Numbered from the stretch's first letter, positions 27,939 to 39,766 are shown. The stretch: DNA of 64,000 bases from Enterobacter asburiae (GCF_021440515.1 NZ_JAKCMV010000045.1:1-64000); one strand, 5' to 3'. A program made the numbers and translations. The notes: a model not told the origin generated them from the letters alone.

Positions 27939-28853
27939 TTATCTCTGCGCTTCGCCGCCGAGACCTTCCACCAGGCTCTGGATCAACGCAGCCAGTTCGC
28001 CCGTCATCAGAATAAAGTCCGCGTCAAAACGCTGAGCGTAATCTTCCCGGTCGATATCTTCGTTCTGATCGCGCAGTTCATCGCAGAACTTCAGGCGCTT
28101 CACGGAGCCATCGTCGCACATCACAAACTGAATGCGCTGCTGCCAGTCGAGCGCCAGCTTGGTGACTACTTTGCCCGCTTCGATGTGAACCGCGATCTCG
28201 TCGCTCACCAGATCCTGCTTTTTCGCGCGGATCACGCCGCCGTCTTCCAGCAGCGCTTTCAGCTCGGCTTCGTCGAGGATCTGGAAGCCCTGAGCGGCCG
28301 TTCCGCTGCGCACCCACTCGGTCAGCGTCAGCTCAATCGGGGTTTCCAGCGCCAGCGGCACAACCGGCAGCGAGCCAAGGCTCTTACGCAGCAGCGCCAG
28401 CGTATCTTCCGCTTTCTTCGCGCTGGCGCAGTCGACCATGATCAACCCGTTGACGGTGTCGATCCACATCATGGTCTGGCTAAAACGGCTAAAGGCGCGC
28501 GGCAGCAGGGAGTGCAGCACTTCGTCCTTCAGGGAATCTTTTTCAGTTTTTTTCAGCTTGCGGCCCTGTTCGGCCTCGAGCTTGAAGATCTTCGCTTCGA
28601 GCGCCTGCTTTACCACCGGCGTGGGCAGGATCTTCTCTTCTTTACGCGCGCAAACGACGATTTGACCCGTGCTGCTGGCGTGGGTCAGCGCATCGCTTTG
28701 TGAACCCATCGGCGGAACCCAGCCGGTCTTCGCCATGTCCTGGCTACCGCAAGGGGTGAAGGTGTAAGCGGCTAACTGTTTTTCCATCTCTTCAGCACGC
28801 AGCGAAACGTCGCGGCTAAGACGGTAAACCATCAAATTTTTGAACCACAGCAT
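27939..28853 (-). CDS. rdgC: RdgC, recombination-associated DNA-binding protein
   Basis: This 304-residue protein forms a ring around duplex DNA and restrains RecA. It matches E. coli RdgC (303) throughout, including [26 protein letters not shown] and the ending [15 protein letters not shown]. The start at 28853 (MLWFKNL) is chosen by homology; an ATG four codons upstream is possible. Confidence 0.96.
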   Translation of the reverse strand: MLWFKNLMVYRLSRDVSLRAEEMEKQLAAYTFTPCGSQDMAKTGWVPPMGSQSDALTHASSTGQIVVCARKEEKILPTPVVKQALEAKIFKLEAEQGRKLKKTEKDSLKDEVLHSLLPRAFSRFSQTMMWIDTVNGLIMVDCASAKKAEDTLALLRKSLGSLPVVPLALETPIELTLTEWVRSGTAAQGFQILDEAELKALLEDGGVIRAKKQDLVSDEIAVHIEAGKVVTKLALDWQQRIQFVMCDDGSVKRLKFCDELRDQNEDIDREDYAQRFDADFILMTGELAALIQSLVEGLGGEAQR

Positions 28854-28976
28854 GATAATTTCCACGGCCTTGTCGTTAAATCAGCGGGCATGATAGCGAA
28901 TTGTCGCCTCGCTTGCATTGCTAATCGGGTAGCGGACTTCTACTCTGTTGATAATCAAAATAAAGAGGAGCGTGCT

Positions 28977-29882
28977 GTGCGTATTGGGATTGATTTAGGC
29001 GGGACGAAAACAGAAGTGATTGCGCTGAGCGAGCAGGGGGAGCAGCTGTTCCGCCACCGTTTGCCGACACCGCGCGACGACTACCATCAGACCATTGAAA
29101 CCATTGCCCACCTTGTCGAGATGGCCGAGCAGGAGACCGGGCAGACCGGCACCGTGGGGATGGGGATCCCCGGCTCTATTTCGCCCTACACCGGCGTGGT
29201 TAAAAACGCGAACTCCACCTGGCTCAACGGCCAGCCTTTTGACAAAGATCTCAGCGCGCGCCTGAAGCGCGAGGTGCGTCTGGCGAACGATGCTAACTGT
29301 CTGGCCGTGTCTGAGGCCATCGACGGCGCGGCCGCTGGCGCCCAGACGGTGTTTGCGGTGATTATCGGCACCGGCTGCGGCGCGGGCGTGGCTTTTAACG
29401 GTCGTGCACACATTGGCGGTAACGGCACGGCGGGCGAGTGGGGACATAACCCCTTGCCGTGGATGGACGAGGACGAGCTGAAGTATCGCGCCGAAGTGCC
29501 CTGCTACTGCGGCAAGCAGGGCTGCATTGAGACCTTTATTTCCGGCACCGGCTTTGCCACCGATTACCATCGCCTCAGCGGTAATCCGCTTAAGGGCAAT
29601 GAGATCATGCGCCTGGTCGAGGAGCAAAACCCGGTTGCCGGGCTGGCGCTCAGCCGCTACGAAATACGCCTCGCGAAGTCGCTTGCGCACGTGGTGAATA
29701 TTCTCGATCCCGACGTGATTGTGCTGGGCGGCGGCATGAGCAACGTGGATCGTCTGTATGCCACGGTGCCTAATCTGGTGAAGCAGTGGGTGTTCGGCGG
29801 GGAGTGTGAAACGCCGATCCGCAAAGCGGTACACGGGGATTCCAGTGGCGTGCGGGGCGCCGCGTGGCTGTGGCCGGAATAG
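28977..29882 (+). CDS. mak: Mak, fructokinase (ROK family)
   Basis: This 301-residue sugar kinase phosphorylates fructose (and mannose) with ATP. The ATP-binding motif is [11 protein letters not shown] and the ROK zinc motif is [10 protein letters not shown]. The start is GTG 28977 with GAGGAG upstream, as in E. coli. In K-12 araJ follows; here sbcC follows directly on the other strand. Confidence 0.96.
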   Translation: MRIGIDLGGTKTEVIALSEQGEQLFRHRLPTPRDDYHQTIETIAHLVEMAEQETGQTGTVGMGIPGSISPYTGVVKNANSTWLNGQPFDKDLSARLKREVRLANDANCLAVSEAIDGAAAGAQTVFAVIIGTGCGAGVAFNGRAHIGGNGTAGEWGHNPLPWMDEDELKYRAEVPCYCGKQGCIETFISGTGFATDYHRLSGNPLKGNEIMRLVEEQNPVAGLALSRYEIRLAKSLAHVVNILDPDVIVLGGGMSNVDRLYATVPNLVKQWVFGGECETPIRKAVHGDSSGVRGAAWLWPE

Positions 29883-29960
29883 ACTATCTCCTTGATGGGG
29901 TGATAGGAACATATGGCCGGAGTAGGGTGCCCCAGGCCGACACTGGAGTCGCTGGAACAG

Positions 29961-29998
29961 TTCCCTCTCCCTGTGGGAGAGGGCCAGGGTGAGGGCAC
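29961..29998. repeat. GGGAGAGGG-family repeat between mak and sbcC
   Basis: TTCCCTCTCCCTGTGGGAGAGGG is followed by CCAGGGTGAGGGCA. It is nearly the same as the unit at 57575-57610 and the reverse complement of the unit at 63334-63368. It occupies the site where K-12 has araJ. Confidence 0.7.
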
Positions 29999-30018
29999 CA
30001 GACCGCACCGTCCCCCCA

Positions 30019-33000
30019 TCAATTCACCGAAAACTCCCTGTCCAGTCGGCTGTACCCCAGCCCGTTGATCTTCTTCACCTTGATCTGCACCGGAATGCGC
30101 TCTTTCATCGCCTCGACGTGGCTGATCACCCCGATCGTTTTCCCCGTAGCATTAAGCGCGTCGAGCGCATCCAGCGCCGTATCCAGCGTTTCGCTGTCCA
30201 GCGTGCCGAACCCTTCATCCAGGAACAGCGAATCGATCCGCGTTTTGTGGCTTACGAGGTCGGAAAGCGCCAGCGCCAGCGCCAGGCTCACCAGGAAACT
30301 TTCCCCGCCCGATAGCGTGCGTGTGTCGCGCACCGCGTCGGCCTGCCAGGTATCCACCACCTCCAGCTCCAGCGCATCGCTTGCCTTGCGTTGCAAGAGA
30401 TAGCGCCCGTGCAGGCGGTTAAGCTGCTGGTTTGCCAGCCACACCAGATTATCCAGCGTCAGTCCCTGAGCGAATTTGCGGAAGCGATCGCCGGTGCTGG
30501 AGCCGATCAGCGCGTTAAGATATCCCCAGTCGTCGGCCAGCCGCGCGGCCTCGTCAATTTGCTGCATCAGCGCCTGCTGATGCAGACGGTTATCGCTATC
30601 CTGCTTCAGCTGCTGGCGTATTTCGCCCTGATGGGTGGTGTTCTCACGCAGCCGCTGCGCCAGCCGTTGCAGCTCGGCCTGTAAGGTCGCAGCGTCAGCG
30701 TCCAGCCCTTCCGGGCGCTGTGCCTGATGCGCCTCATGCTGCTGATTCGCCTGCACGAGCAGCGCCGTTGTCTGCTGGTTCTGGTTCTCCAGCGTCTGCT
30801 TAAGCTGTTCAAGACGCATCAGCGTGTCGTTATCGAGCAGCGCGGCGAGGAACGCCTCCTGGCTGCTGAACGCGCTTGCCGCCAGCGCCGTTGCGAACTG
30901 CGCCTGCGACTGCTGCAACCGTTCGCTTTCCAGCCCTTCCTGCTGCTGTAGCGTGGCGAGCTGACTTTGCAGAGAAACGCACTCGTTATGCACGTCGCGC
31001 CAGTTGTCCGGGATCGTCGCCTCAGCGTCGGTGTTCTCGCTCAGCGGAAGGGTGTCGAGAAGCGGCGTCAGGGCGTTAATACGCTCCTGAATGGCGTTGT
31101 GCCGGGTCTGATTTTCCTGCCAGCGCGCGGATTCACCTTCACGCTCGGCAAGCCACGCCGGTTCGGTTCCCGCTTCCGGCACGACCAGGCCAAGCCGGTG
31201 CAGCGCGCTTTCCAGCGTCTGGCGGTTCGCGTCCAGCTGTTGCTGGTACTGGCGCTGCTGCTCTTCCTGCTCGTTAAGCTGATTTTGCAGCGTCAGGCGC
31301 TGGCTGAGATGATAAAGCTGACGCTCATAGTGTTCCTGCTCGTTCATCCACGGCGCGATATCATCCTGAATATTCAGGGCTACGTTCAGGCTGGCGCACA
31401 CCGCCTGCCACTCTGTGCCCAGCGCCTGCGCGTCCTGCGCTAACGTCTGCGCCGCGTCCGTTTCACGCTGGATCTGCTGGGTAAGCGCGTTAACCTGCCC
31501 GAGGACCAGCAGCCCCTCGTCTTTTAGCGCGACGACCTCTTTTGCCATCTCATCGCGACGGCGCTGATTCGCGCTCAGCTCAAGCGCCTGATAGGCCGTG
31601 ACCGCCGGATGCGTCGTGGAGCCGCACAGCGGGCAGGGCTGCCCGGACTGCAACAGCGCGCGCTCTGCCTCCAGGCTTTTGATCTTCTCTTCCTGCCTGC
31701 ACAGCTGCTCAACGTCCTGATAGTGCTGGTTTTTCTCTTTATACTGCTGCCTGCGCAGGGCCAGCGTTTCGTTAAGGCGGATCTGCTCCGCCTGCGCTTT
31801 TTGCAGGCTTTCGCCGTTTTGCGCTATGCGCTGTTGCAGCGGCTGATAGCGGGCATGAAGCGCGGTCAGGCGCTGACGCCCGGCGCGCGAGCGGGTCTGT
31901 TGCTCCATCGCCAGCGCAACCTCATCGGCATTCAGCCTCAGGCTGTTCTCCGGCAAATTGCTGAGCTTTTGGCGCAGCTCATGGAGGCGGGCGGCAAGCG
32001 TTGTAAGCTGCTGATTATCCCGATGAAGCTGGGCAAAATGCGCGCGCCATCCGGCAATTTCCTGGCCCCAGTGACGGTAACGGTCGTGCTCGGCCAGCCA
32101 GCGGGCAACGGACGTCAGCTCGGCCTGTAGCTGCTCGCGAGCGTGTAGCGCGGCGGTGCGAATACGCCCGCGCAGCGCGGTTCTGGCATGTAAGCGAGTG
32201 TTTACTTCGTCGATCTGCTGGCGGGTTTGCGTCAGGCGCGCGGTCTGCTCCTGCTGACGCTCCCAGAGCGGGCGCAGCTGCGCCGCAGGCTGTGCCAGCT
32301 GGAGTTTCGCCAGCTCGGGCCCGGCGTCTGCCAGCGCCTGCTGCGCCTGCTGCTGCTGGACGGCCGCGCGCTGCTGCGCCTGAATCAGCTCATCGCTGCG
32401 GGTAAGCCATTGAAAATCTCTCTGCTGATGCTGCTGTTGCGCGAGCAGGGTTTTCTCTTCGTCAGTGAGTACCTGCAAACTTTGCTGCAACTGCTGTTGC
32501 TGCTCTTCACTGAGCAATACAACGCCTGCGGCCTGCGCTTCACACTTCTCCAGCGCGCTGCGGGCGGCTTTATGCTGCTCAAAGACTTTGGCCGAAATCT
32601 GGCCGTAGATCTCCGTGCCTGTCAGCTCTTCCAGCAGCTCCGCCCGGTCGCCGGGTCTGGCGTTAAGGAAGGCGGCAAACTGCCCCTGCGAGAGCAGCAT
32701 GGAGCGGGTAAAGCGATCGTAATCAAGCCCGGTTAAGGCGGCGGTCTGTTCCAGCTTGTCCGTGACTTTATCCGCCAGAATTTTACCGTCTTCACAGCGC
32801 GCCAGCTCCACGCGCGGTGCCTGTAAGTTCCCGTCCGGCTGGTTGCGCGCGCGGTTCTGGCTCCAGAATGCGCGATAGGCGACCCCTTTGACCTCAAATT
32901 CCACCTCGGCCAGGCACTCGGCGGTATCCCGCGTCATGAGATCGTTTTGCGCCTGCGAGACTTTTTGCAGACGCGGCGTTTCGTGGTACAGGGCCAGACA

Positions 33001-33150
33001 GATGGCGTCGAGCAGGGTGGTTTTCCCCGCGCCGGTCGCGCCGGTAATGGCAAACAGGCCGTTGCTGGCAAAGGGCTCAGCGGTAAAGTCGATTTTCCAC
33101 TCGCCTTTCAGGGAGTTGAGGTTTTTCAGACGCAGGCTCAGGATTTTCAT
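30019..33150 (-). CDS. sbcC: SbcC, SMC-like subunit of the SbcCD nuclease
   Basis: This 1043-residue ATPase works with SbcD to cut hairpins and protein-blocked DNA ends. The N-terminal Walker A is GATGAGKTT (residues 37-45). Long coiled coils rich in Gln, Leu, Glu and Ala flank the zinc hook CPLC near residue 505. The C-terminal half-ATPase has the signature [19 protein letters not shown] and Walker [13 protein letters not shown]. The start overlaps the sbcD stop by 4 bp, so the pair is co-translated. Length is close to E. coli SbcC (1048). Confidence 0.97.
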   Translation of the reverse strand: MKILSLRLKNLNSLKGEWKIDFTAEPFASNGLFAITGATGAGKTTLLDAICLALYHETPRLQKVSQAQNDLMTRDTAECLAEVEFEVKGVAYRAFWSQNRARNQPDGNLQAPRVELARCEDGKILADKVTDKLEQTAALTGLDYDRFTRSMLLSQGQFAAFLNARPGDRAELLEELTGTEIYGQISAKVFEQHKAARSALEKCEAQAAGVVLLSEEQQQQLQQSLQVLTDEEKTLLAQQQHQQRDFQWLTRSDELIQAQQRAAVQQQQAQQALADAGPELAKLQLAQPAAQLRPLWERQQEQTARLTQTRQQIDEVNTRLHARTALRGRIRTAALHAREQLQAELTSVARWLAEHDRYRHWGQEIAGWRAHFAQLHRDNQQLTTLAARLHELRQKLSNLPENSLRLNADEVALAMEQQTRSRAGRQRLTALHARYQPLQQRIAQNGESLQKAQAEQIRLNETLALRRQQYKEKNQHYQDVEQLCRQEEKIKSLEAERALLQSGQPCPLCGSTTHPAVTAYQALELSANQRRRDEMAKEVVALKDEGLLVLGQVNALTQQIQRETDAAQTLAQDAQALGTEWQAVCASLNVALNIQDDIAPWMNEQEHYERQLYHLSQRLTLQNQLNEQEEQQRQYQQQLDANRQTLESALHRLGLVVPEAGTEPAWLAEREGESARWQENQTRHNAIQERINALTPLLDTLPLSENTDAEATIPDNWRDVHNECVSLQSQLATLQQQEGLESERLQQSQAQFATALAASAFSSQEAFLAALLDNDTLMRLEQLKQTLENQNQQTTALLVQANQQHEAHQAQRPEGLDADAATLQAELQRLAQRLRENTTHQGEIRQQLKQDSDNRLHQQALMQQIDEAARLADDWGYLNALIGSSTGDRFRKFAQGLTLDNLVWLANQQLNRLHGRYLLQRKASDALELEVVDTWQADAVRDTRTLSGGESFLVSLALALALSDLVSHKTRIDSLFLDEGFGTLDSETLDTALDALDALNATGKTIGVISHVEAMKERIPVQIKVKKINGLGYSRLDREFSVN

Positions 33151-34352
33151 GCGTTTTCCTCCTCATCGTTCAGCGTGGCGAGCGTGTAGCTGAACAGCTC
33201 GTTGAGCCTCGCGCGCTTCTCATCGTCAATCTCTTCATGCGCCAGACGACGCTCGAACACCTCTTCGACCTTCAGCTCGCTCAGGGTTTCGCGCTGCGCG
33301 CCGAGCAGAATTTTCTCGCGCTGTTCGCGGCTGCGGCGCACCAGCAGCACCTCGACGGGGAGGTCTTCCGTCAGGGCCTGGATTTTACGCTGCATATCGT
33401 GCAGATATTCGTCGGTGGTGATTTCGATATCCAGCCAGACCGGCGGGTAAAGCTCTTTGTCGCGCCACTGTTCCAGCTGCGCGGTGATGGCCGCTAAATC
33501 CCCTTTCAGCACCGCCAGCGGCTGGGTAACGGGCACTTCCAGCGACTCTACCGTACCGAGCTTACCGTCGTTAAAGGTCACCAGATGCACGCATTTAGCC
33601 TTGCCGGTTTCGTCAAAGCTCAGGGAAATCGGCGAACCGCAGTAGCGAATGTGCTCGCAGCCGCCAATTATCTGCGCGCGGTGAATATGCCCCAGCGCGA
33701 TGTAGTCGGCCGGGGGGAAGTTTTGCGCCGGGAAGGCGTCCAGCGTGCCGATATAGATGTCACGTACCGCGTCACTTTTGCTGGCACCAACGGTGGTCAA
33801 ATGCCCGGTAGCAATCACCGGAATTGGCTGCGCGCCGCGCAGGGCGCAGGCCTCGGCGTGCTGCTGGTGATAGTAGTCGGTGATGGCCTGAAGCAGATGC
33901 TGCTGCTTTTCGCTGCCGGAAAGCCCCGCCTGGCTCTGCACGATATCCCGTGGACGTAAAAACGGTATCGGACAGAGCACCGCCCCCGGCGTGCCGTCGC
34001 GTTTTTTCAGGATCTGCGGCGCGTGTCCGGCGCTGGCCACCACCGTGGTATTCAGGAAGGCGAGAATGTCGCGAGATTCGTTAAGCGTCGCCACCGAGTC
34101 GTGATTGCCCGCAACAATCACCAGATGACAGCCGGTTTGCTGCAAATTAACGACAAAGCGGTTGTAAAGTTCGCGCGCATAGCTCGGCGGCTGCCCGGTA
34201 TCAAAAATATCGCCCGCCACGATAATGGCATCCACCTCATGCGACCGGGCCGTATCCAGCAGCCAGTTGAGGAAGGCTTCATGTTCAGCGGCGCGGCTTT
34301 TACTGTAAAAGTTTTGGCCCAGATGCCAGTCCGAGGTGTGAAGTATGCGCAT
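33147..34352 (-). CDS. sbcD: SbcD, Mre11-like nuclease subunit
   Basis: This 401-residue Mn-dependent phosphoesterase is the catalytic partner of SbcC. The metal motifs are in order: [26 protein letters not shown] and ALGHIHRAQ. It heads the sbcDC operon, divergent from phoB, with about 185 bp between the genes. Confidence 0.97.
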   Translation of the reverse strand: MRILHTSDWHLGQNFYSKSRAAEHEAFLNWLLDTARSHEVDAIIVAGDIFDTGQPPSYARELYNRFVVNLQQTGCHLVIVAGNHDSVATLNESRDILAFLNTTVVASAGHAPQILKKRDGTPGAVLCPIPFLRPRDIVQSQAGLSGSEKQQHLLQAITDYYHQQHAEACALRGAQPIPVIATGHLTTVGASKSDAVRDIYIGTLDAFPAQNFPPADYIALGHIHRAQIIGGCEHIRYCGSPISLSFDETGKAKCVHLVTFNDGKLGTVESLEVPVTQPLAVLKGDLAAITAQLEQWRDKELYPPVWLDIEITTDEYLHDMQRKIQALTEDLPVEVLLVRRSREQREKILLGAQRETLSELKVEEVFERRLAHEEIDDEKRARLNELFSYTLATLNDEEENA

Positions 34353-34453
34353 AGCGGTTCCGTGGCAAAAAAAGATGGGGGGGATTATAAACGTTAAGAA
34401 CGGAAATTATCCGCTGTAATAAAACAACGGTTTGCCATTTTTAGTGATATCGT

Positions 34454-34487
34454 TTTTCATAAATCTGTCATAAATCTGACGCATAAT
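34454..34487 (+). promoter_or_regulatory. Pho boxes of the phoBR promoter
   Basis: TTTTCATAAATCTGTCAT (34454-34471) and an overlapping CTGTCATAAATCTGACGC (34465-34482) are PhoB-binding repeats in 11-bp register, as in E. coli phoB. CATAAT (34482-34487) follows as -10, allowing autoactivation by PhoB. Confidence 0.88.
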
Positions 34488-34537
34488 GACGCCGCATTAC
34501 AAACTTGTAACTTAAATAAGATAAGACAGGGCAAAGT

Positions 34538-35227
34538 ATGGCGAGACGTATTCTGGTCGTAGAAGATGAAGCTCCGATTCGTGAGATGGTGTGCTTCGTG
34601 CTCGAACAAAATGGCTTCCAGCCGATCGAGGCGGAAGATTATGACAGCGCGGTGAATCAACTTAACGAACCCTGGCCTGATTTGATTTTGCTCGACTGGA
34701 TGTTGCCCGGCGGCTCGGGGTTGCAGTTTATCAAACACCTCAAACGTGAAGCCATGACCCGCGATATTCCGGTCGTCATGCTGACGGCGCGCGGTGAAGA
34801 GGAAGATCGCGTGCGCGGTCTGGAAACCGGCGCGGACGATTACATCACCAAGCCTTTCTCCCCGAAAGAGCTGGTGGCCCGCATCAAAGCCGTGATGCGC
34901 CGCATTTCGCCGATGGCGGTGGAAGAGGTGATTGAGATGCAGGGGCTGAGCCTTGATCCTACCTCGCACCGGGTTATGACCGGCGAAAACCCGCTCGATA
35001 TGGGCCCTACCGAATTCAAACTACTGCACTTCTTTATGACTCACCCGGAGCGCGTTTACAGCCGCGAGCAGTTGCTGAACAACGTCTGGGGAACTAACGT
35101 CTATGTCGAAGACCGGACGGTTGATGTCCACATTCGCCGCTTGCGTAAAGCGCTGGAACTGAGCGGCCACGATCGTATGGTGCAGACGGTCCGCGGCACG
35201 GGTTATCGTTTTTCTACCCGTTTCTGA
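34538..35227 (+). CDS. phoB: PhoB, phosphate-regulon response regulator
   Basis: This 229-residue OmpR-type regulator activates Pho genes, including phoA and itself. The receiver domain (1-120) has the acidic pocket Glu9/Asp10, the phosphorylated Asp53 in LLDWMLPG, Thr83 and Lys105. The C-terminal winged helix (about 130-229) ends with [10 protein letters not shown]. phoR follows 21 bp downstream. Confidence 0.98.
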   Translation: MARRILVVEDEAPIREMVCFVLEQNGFQPIEAEDYDSAVNQLNEPWPDLILLDWMLPGGSGLQFIKHLKREAMTRDIPVVMLTARGEEEDRVRGLETGADDYITKPFSPKELVARIKAVMRRISPMAVEEVIEMQGLSLDPTSHRVMTGENPLDMGPTEFKLLHFFMTHPERVYSREQLLNNVWGTNVYVEDRTVDVHIRRLRKALELSGHDRMVQTVRGTGYRFSTRF

Positions 35228-35248
35228 ACAATGACAGGAGTGTGACGC

Positions 35249-36544
35249 GTGCTGGAACGTCTGTCATGGAAAAGGCTCGTTTTTGAACTGATCTTATGCT
35301 GTATCCCGGCCCTCATTCTGGGGGCGTTCTTTGGCCATTTGCCGTGGTTTTTGCTGGCGGCGGTGACCGGTCTTTTGATCTGGCATTTCTGGAATTTACT
35401 GCGCCTTTCCTGGTGGCTGTGGGTTGACCGAAGCATGACGCCACCGCCGGGAAGCGGCAGCTGGGAGCCGCTGCTCTACGGCCTGCACCAGATGCAGATG
35501 CGTAATAAAAAGCGCCGCCGCGAGCTGGGCAGCCTGATCAAACGTTTTCGCAGCGGGGCGGAATCGCTGCCGGATGCGGTGATCCTCACCACGGAAGAGG
35601 GCACCATGTTCTGGTGCAACGGCCTGGCGCAGCAGCTGCTGGGCCTGCGCTGGCCGGACGATAACGGGCAAAATATCCTTAACCTGCTGCGATACCCGGA
35701 ATTTACCCTGTACCTGAAAAAGCGCGATTTTACGCGGCCGCACAATTTGAAGCTCAACAACGGGCGTCATCTTGAGATCCGCGTGATGCCCTATAGCGAT
35801 AATCAGTGGCTGATGGTGGCGCGCGACGTGACCCAGATGCACCAGCTTGAGGGGGCAAGGCGCAACTTCTTTGCCAACGTCAGCCACGAGCTGCGCACCC
35901 CGCTCACCGTGCTTCAGGGCTATCTGGAGATGATGCAGGAGCAAACGCTGGAGGGCGCGCCGCGCGAGAAAGCGCTCCACACCATGCGCGAGCAGACGCA
36001 CCGTATGGAAGGGCTGGTGAAGCAGCTGCTGACCTTATCAAAAATCGAAGCCGCGCCCGCGCTGGCCCTCAACGAAACCATCGACGTGCCGATGATGCTG
36101 CGCGTGGTGGAGCGTGAAGCGCAGACCCTGAGCCACGGAAAGCATCAGCTGACGTTTAACGTGGATAACGCGCTGAAGGTGCGCGGCAGCGAAGACGAGC
36201 TGCGCAGCGCTATCTCTAACCTCGTCTATAACGCGGTGAACCACACGCCGGAAGGGACGCACATTGTCGTGACCTGGCAACATCTGCCGTCAGGAGCCGA
36301 GTTTAGCGTCGAGGATAACGGGTCGGGCATTGCGCCAGAGCATCTTCCACGGCTGACCGAGCGCTTCTATCGCGTGGACAAGGCGCGCTCGCGGCAGACC
36401 GGCGGCAGCGGGCTGGGGCTGGCGATTGTGAAGCACGCGCTTCATCATCACGATAGCCGTCTTGATATTCAGAGCACGTTAGGGAAGGGCACGCGTTTCA
36501 GCTTTATTATCCCGGAAAGATTGATTGCCAGAATGAGTGCCTGA
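35249..36544 (+). CDS. phoR: PhoR, phosphate-regulon sensor kinase
   Basis: This 431-residue inner-membrane kinase phosphorylates PhoB when phosphate is scarce. Two N-terminal helices (about 10-28 and 33-50) are followed by a basic stretch, a PAS domain (about 95-195), the H-box [10 protein letters not shown] with His213, and the ATP-binding domain with N-box [14 protein letters not shown]1 VEDNGSGI and G2 [10 protein letters not shown]. The length equals the E. coli protein. A hairpin without strong T-run follows. Confidence 0.98.
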   Translation: MLERLSWKRLVFELILCCIPALILGAFFGHLPWFLLAAVTGLLIWHFWNLLRLSWWLWVDRSMTPPPGSGSWEPLLYGLHQMQMRNKKRRRELGSLIKRFRSGAESLPDAVILTTEEGTMFWCNGLAQQLLGLRWPDDNGQNILNLLRYPEFTLYLKKRDFTRPHNLKLNNGRHLEIRVMPYSDNQWLMVARDVTQMHQLEGARRNFFANVSHELRTPLTVLQGYLEMMQEQTLEGAPREKALHTMREQTHRMEGLVKQLLTLSKIEAAPALALNETIDVPMMLRVVEREAQTLSHGKHQLTFNVDNALKVRGSEDELRSAISNLVYNAVNHTPEGTHIVVTWQHLPSGAEFSVEDNGSGIAPEHLPRLTERFYRVDKARSRQTGGSGLGLAIVKHALHHHDSRLDIQSTLGKGTRFSFIIPERLIARMSA

Positions 36545-36570
36545 CAGCAGGCGTGTCATCTTACCTTTCC

Positions 36571-36597
36571 ACGGGCCAGCGACTGCTGGCCCGTTTG
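36571..36597 (+). terminator. Hairpin terminator after phoR
   Basis: ACGGGCCAGC and GCTGGCCCGT form a perfect 10-bp stem with loop GACT; only TTGCGTTG follows, so termination may be partial and allow reading into brnQ. Confidence 0.65.
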
Positions 36598-36786
36598 CGT
36601 TGCAGTTAAGCGAAACGCGAATGAATAATATACGGTTGATGGTTTTTTGTTCGCATGATTAACCACGGGTTTTTCCAGTATTTAGCGTATTGTGCTGGTC
36701 TGTGTTTTCATGCTGGCATATTGTTCCGGTTTTAAGATCCCACCTTGCCTTTAAACGTTATAAGCGTTTAAATTGCCCCCCATATA

Positions 36787-36804
36787 CTGTCATACCGACT
36801 GTAT
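36787..36804 (+). promoter_or_regulatory. Pho-box-like sequence before brnQ
   Basis: CTGTCATACCGACTGTAT carries one perfect PhoB repeat (CTGTCAT) and a partial one (CTGTAT) eleven bases on. brnQ lies directly after phoBR. Binding is not shown. Confidence 0.35.
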
Positions 36805-36842
36805 TTGCGTGGTAAATCGAAAAACTATTCTTCGCCACGCCA

Positions 36843-36896
36843 GGACGGGAGCATTTCCCGCTGAAATTGAGCAAATTTTCCGCTGTATCGTCCCGT
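36843..36896 (+). promoter_or_regulatory. Alternative-pairing segment in the brnQ leader
   Basis: CGGGA at 36846-36850 can pair with TCCCG at 36856-36860 (small hairpin) or, as ACGGGA, with TCCCGT at 36891-36896 (large loop). The two structures exclude each other. This may be a simple leader or an RNA switch. Confidence 0.3.
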
Positions 36897-36953
36897 AAGG
36901 GATAAGGGAATTCTCAACGTTTTCAACACCACATCCACAGGCAGTAAGGTTCT

Positions 36954-38273
36954 ATGACCCATCACTTGAAATCGCGCGACATCATCGCGCTGGGCTTTAT
37001 GACATTTGCGCTGTTCGTTGGCGCAGGCAACATCATCTTTCCACCAATGGTTGGCTTACAGGCAGGCGAACACGTCTGGACGGCAGCCATTGGTTTTCTG
37101 ATTACCGCTGTGGGTCTACCTGTGCTGACCGTTGTCGCGCTGGCGAAAGTGGGTGGCGGCGTGGACAGCCTTAGCACGCCAATCGGTAAAGTAGCGGGCG
37201 TTCTGCTGGCGACCGTGTGCTATCTGGCCGTCGGTCCGCTGTTTGCGACCCCGCGTACGGCAACCGTGTCTTTCGAAGTGGGGATCGCCCCGCTGACCGG
37301 TGACGGCGCGATGCCGCTGTTTATCTACAGCCTCGTGTACTTCGCTATCGTAATTCTGGTCTCCCTCTATCCGGGCAAGCTGCTGGATACCGTGGGCAAC
37401 TTCCTGGCACCGATGAAAATCATCGCGCTGATCGTGCTGTCCGTGGCCGCCGTCATGTGGCCTGCGGGTCCTATCAGCGACGCGATGGACGCCTATAAAA
37501 ACGCCGCGTTCTCTAACGGCTTTGTGAACGGCTATCTGACGATGGATACGCTGGGTGCGATGGTGTTTGGTATCGTTATCGTTAACGCCGCGCGTTCCCG
37601 TGGCGTGACCGAAGCGCGTCTGCTGACCCGCTACACCATCTGGGCTGGCCTGATGGCGGGCGTGGGCCTGACGCTGCTGTATCTGGCGCTGTTCCGTCTG
37701 GGTTCAGACAGCGCAATGCTGGTCGATCAGGGCGCGAACGGTGCGGCAATCCTCCACGCTTACGTGCAGCACACCTTTGGTGGCGCGGGCAGTATGCTGC
37801 TGGCGGTGCTGATCTTCCTGGCCTGTCTGGTGACCGCGGTTGGCCTGACCTGTGCGTGTGCTGAATTCTTTGCGCAGTATCTGCCGCTCTCTTACCGTAC
37901 GCTGGTGTTCATTCTGGGCATCTTCTCAATGGCGGTATCGAACCTCGGTCTGAGCCATCTGATTCAGGTTTCTATTCCGGTGCTGACGGCGATTTACCCG
38001 CCGTGTATCGTGCTGGTCGTGCTGAGCTTCACCCGCCCGTGGTGGAATAATTCCTCCCGAATTATTGCACCGGCCATGTTTATCAGCCTTATTTTTGGTA
38101 TCCTTGACGGGATCAAAGCATCAGCATTCGGTGACGTGCTGCCAGCCTGGACGCAGCGTCTGCCGCTGTCCGAACAAGGCCTCGCATGGCTGATGCCTAC
38201 CGTTGTAGCGCTGGTTCTGACCATCATCTGGGACCGTGCAGCAGGGCGCCAGGTTACTTCTAACGCGCATTAA
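36954..38273 (+). CDS. brnQ: BrnQ, branched-chain amino acid:cation symporter
   Basis: This 439-residue, 12-helix carrier (LIVCS family) imports leucine, isoleucine and valine. It begins with the family-typical [20 protein letters not shown] and PPMVGLQAG. Length equals E. coli BrnQ. A strong terminator separates it from proY. Confidence 0.96.
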   Translation: MTHHLKSRDIIALGFMTFALFVGAGNIIFPPMVGLQAGEHVWTAAIGFLITAVGLPVLTVVALAKVGGGVDSLSTPIGKVAGVLLATVCYLAVGPLFATPRTATVSFEVGIAPLTGDGAMPLFIYSLVYFAIVILVSLYPGKLLDTVGNFLAPMKIIALIVLSVAAVMWPAGPISDAMDAYKNAAFSNGFVNGYLTMDTLGAMVFGIVIVNAARSRGVTEARLLTRYTIWAGLMAGVGLTLLYLALFRLGSDSAMLVDQGANGAAILHAYVQHTFGGAGSMLLAVLIFLACLVTAVGLTCACAEFFAQYLPLSYRTLVFILGIFSMAVSNLGLSHLIQVSIPVLTAIYPPCIVLVVLSFTRPWWNNSSRIIAPAMFISLIFGILDGIKASAFGDVLPAWTQRLPLSEQGLAWLMPTVVALVLTIIWDRAAGRQVTSNAH

Positions 38274-38293
38274 TCAACGGCAACAAACTGTTT

Positions 38294-38331
38294 AACCACG
38301 GGGCTTAAGGCCCCGTGGTTTTTTGTTTTTT
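38294..38331 (+). terminator. Terminator of brnQ
   Basis: AACCACGGGGC and GCCCCGTGGTT form a perfect 11-bp stem with a short loop, followed by TTTTGTTTTTT. Confidence 0.92.
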
Positions 38332-38353
38332 CGAGTTGAATGGCAAGACGTAA

Positions 38354-39727
38354 ATGGAAAGCACTAACAAACTAAAACGTGGACTGAGCACCCGCCACAT
38401 TCGCTTTATGGCGCTGGGTTCAGCAATCGGTACTGGCCTTTTTTATGGCTCGGCAGATGCCATTAAAATGGCCGGTCCCAGCGTGCTGCTGGCCTACATC
38501 ATTGGCGGCGTCGCGGCGTATATCATCATGCGTGCGCTGGGCGAAATGTCCGTGCATAACCCCGCTGCAAGCTCCTTCTCCCGCTACGCGCAGGAGAACT
38601 TAGGCCCGCTGGCCGGGTATATCACCGGCTGGACCTACTGCTTTGAGATCCTGATTGTCGCCATTGCCGACGTGACCGCGTTCGGCATCTACATGGGCGT
38701 CTGGTTCCCGACGGTGCCGCACTGGATTTGGGTGCTAAGCGTGGTGCTGATAATCTGCGCCATTAACCTGATGAGCGTGAAGGTGTTCGGCGAGCTGGAG
38801 TTCTGGTTCTCGTTCTTTAAAGTCGCCACCATTATCATCATGATCGCCGCCGGTTTCGGCATCATTATCTGGGGTATCGGCAACGGCGGTCAGCCAACCG
38901 GCATCCATAACCTGTGGAGCAACGGCGGCTTCTTCAGCAACGGCTGGCTCGGCATGGTGATGTCTCTGCAAATGGTGATGTTCGCCTACGGCGGCATCGA
39001 AATCATCGGCATCACCGCCGGTGAGGCGAAAAACCCTGAGAAGTCCATTCCGCGCGCGATTAACTCCGTGCCGATGCGCATCCTGGTGTTCTACGTGGGT
39101 ACGCTGTTCGTCATTATGTCTATTTATCCGTGGAACCAGGTGGGTACCGAGGGCAGCCCGTTCGTGCTGACCTTCCAGCATCTGGGGATCACCTTCGCCG
39201 CCAGCATTCTGAATTTTGTGGTGCTCACCGCGTCCCTGTCGGCCATCAACAGCGACGTATTTGGCGTGGGGCGTATGCTGCACGGCATGGCGGAGCAGGG
39301 CAGCGCGCCTAAAGTCTTCGCCAAAACCTCCCGTCGCGGTATTCCGTGGGTGACGGTGATGGTGATGACCATTGCGCTGCTGTTTGCGGTGTACCTCAAC
39401 TACATCATGCCTGAAAACGTCTTCCTGGTGATTGCATCCCTGGCGACCTTCGCGACCGTGTGGGTGTGGATCATGATCCTGCTCTCGCAGATTGCGTTCC
39501 GCCGTCGCCTGCCGCCGGAAGAGGTGAAAGCGCTGAAGTTCAAAGTGCCGGGCGGGGTGGTAACCACCGTGACCGGGCTGATCTTCCTGGTCTTTATTAT
39601 CGGGCTGATTGGCTATCACCCGGATACGCGTATCTCGCTTTACGTAGGCTTCGCGTGGATTGTGCTGCTGCTGGTGGGCTGGATGTTTAAACGCCGCCGC
39701 GACCGCCAGCTGGCGAAAGCACAGTAG
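38354..39727 (+). CDS. proY: ProY, APC-family amino acid permease
   Basis: This 457-residue, 12-helix transporter is annotated in E. coli as a cryptic proline permease. The first helix [19 protein letters not shown] and the signature [16 protein letters not shown] are intact. The ATG lies 8 bp after a weak GAAT/AAGACG region. Substrate assignment rests on the orthologue; histidine has also been suggested for related proteins. Confidence 0.92.
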   Translation: MESTNKLKRGLSTRHIRFMALGSAIGTGLFYGSADAIKMAGPSVLLAYIIGGVAAYIIMRALGEMSVHNPAASSFSRYAQENLGPLAGYITGWTYCFEILIVAIADVTAFGIYMGVWFPTVPHWIWVLSVVLIICAINLMSVKVFGELEFWFSFFKVATIIIMIAAGFGIIIWGIGNGGQPTGIHNLWSNGGFFSNGWLGMVMSLQMVMFAYGGIEIIGITAGEAKNPEKSIPRAINSVPMRILVFYVGTLFVIMSIYPWNQVGTEGSPFVLTFQHLGITFAASILNFVVLTASLSAINSDVFGVGRMLHGMAEQGSAPKVFAKTSRRGIPWVTVMVMTIALLFAVYLNYIMPENVFLVIASLATFATVWVWIMILLSQIAFRRRLPPEEVKALKFKVPGGVVTTVTGLIFLVFIIGLIGYHPDTRISLYVGFAWIVLLLVGWMFKRRRDRQLAKAQ

Positions 39728-39735
39728 TTTTTCGA

Positions 39736-39765
39736 CCCCTCTTCCTGCGGGAGAGGGGACTTTTT
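39736..39765 (+). terminator. Terminator of proY, built on a GGGAGAGGG palindrome
   Basis: CCCCTCT (39736-39742) and AGAGGGG (39752-39758) form the stem, followed by ACTTTTT. The sequence belongs to the same palindromic family as 27907-27930. Confidence 0.75.
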
Positions 39766-39766
39766 G

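Larger units (their letters stand above)
36545..36953 (+). other. Long phoR-brnQ leader region
   Basis: This 409-bp gap holds the phoR hairpin, a small possible frame of 26 codons (36655-36735, no good ribosome-binding site), an 8-bp hairpin TTTAAACG/CGTTTAAA (36750-36772), a Pho-box-like site (36787-36804) and a foldable segment directly before brnQ (36843-36896). CAGGCAGTAAGG gives the brnQ ribosome-binding site. Confidence 0.5.
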
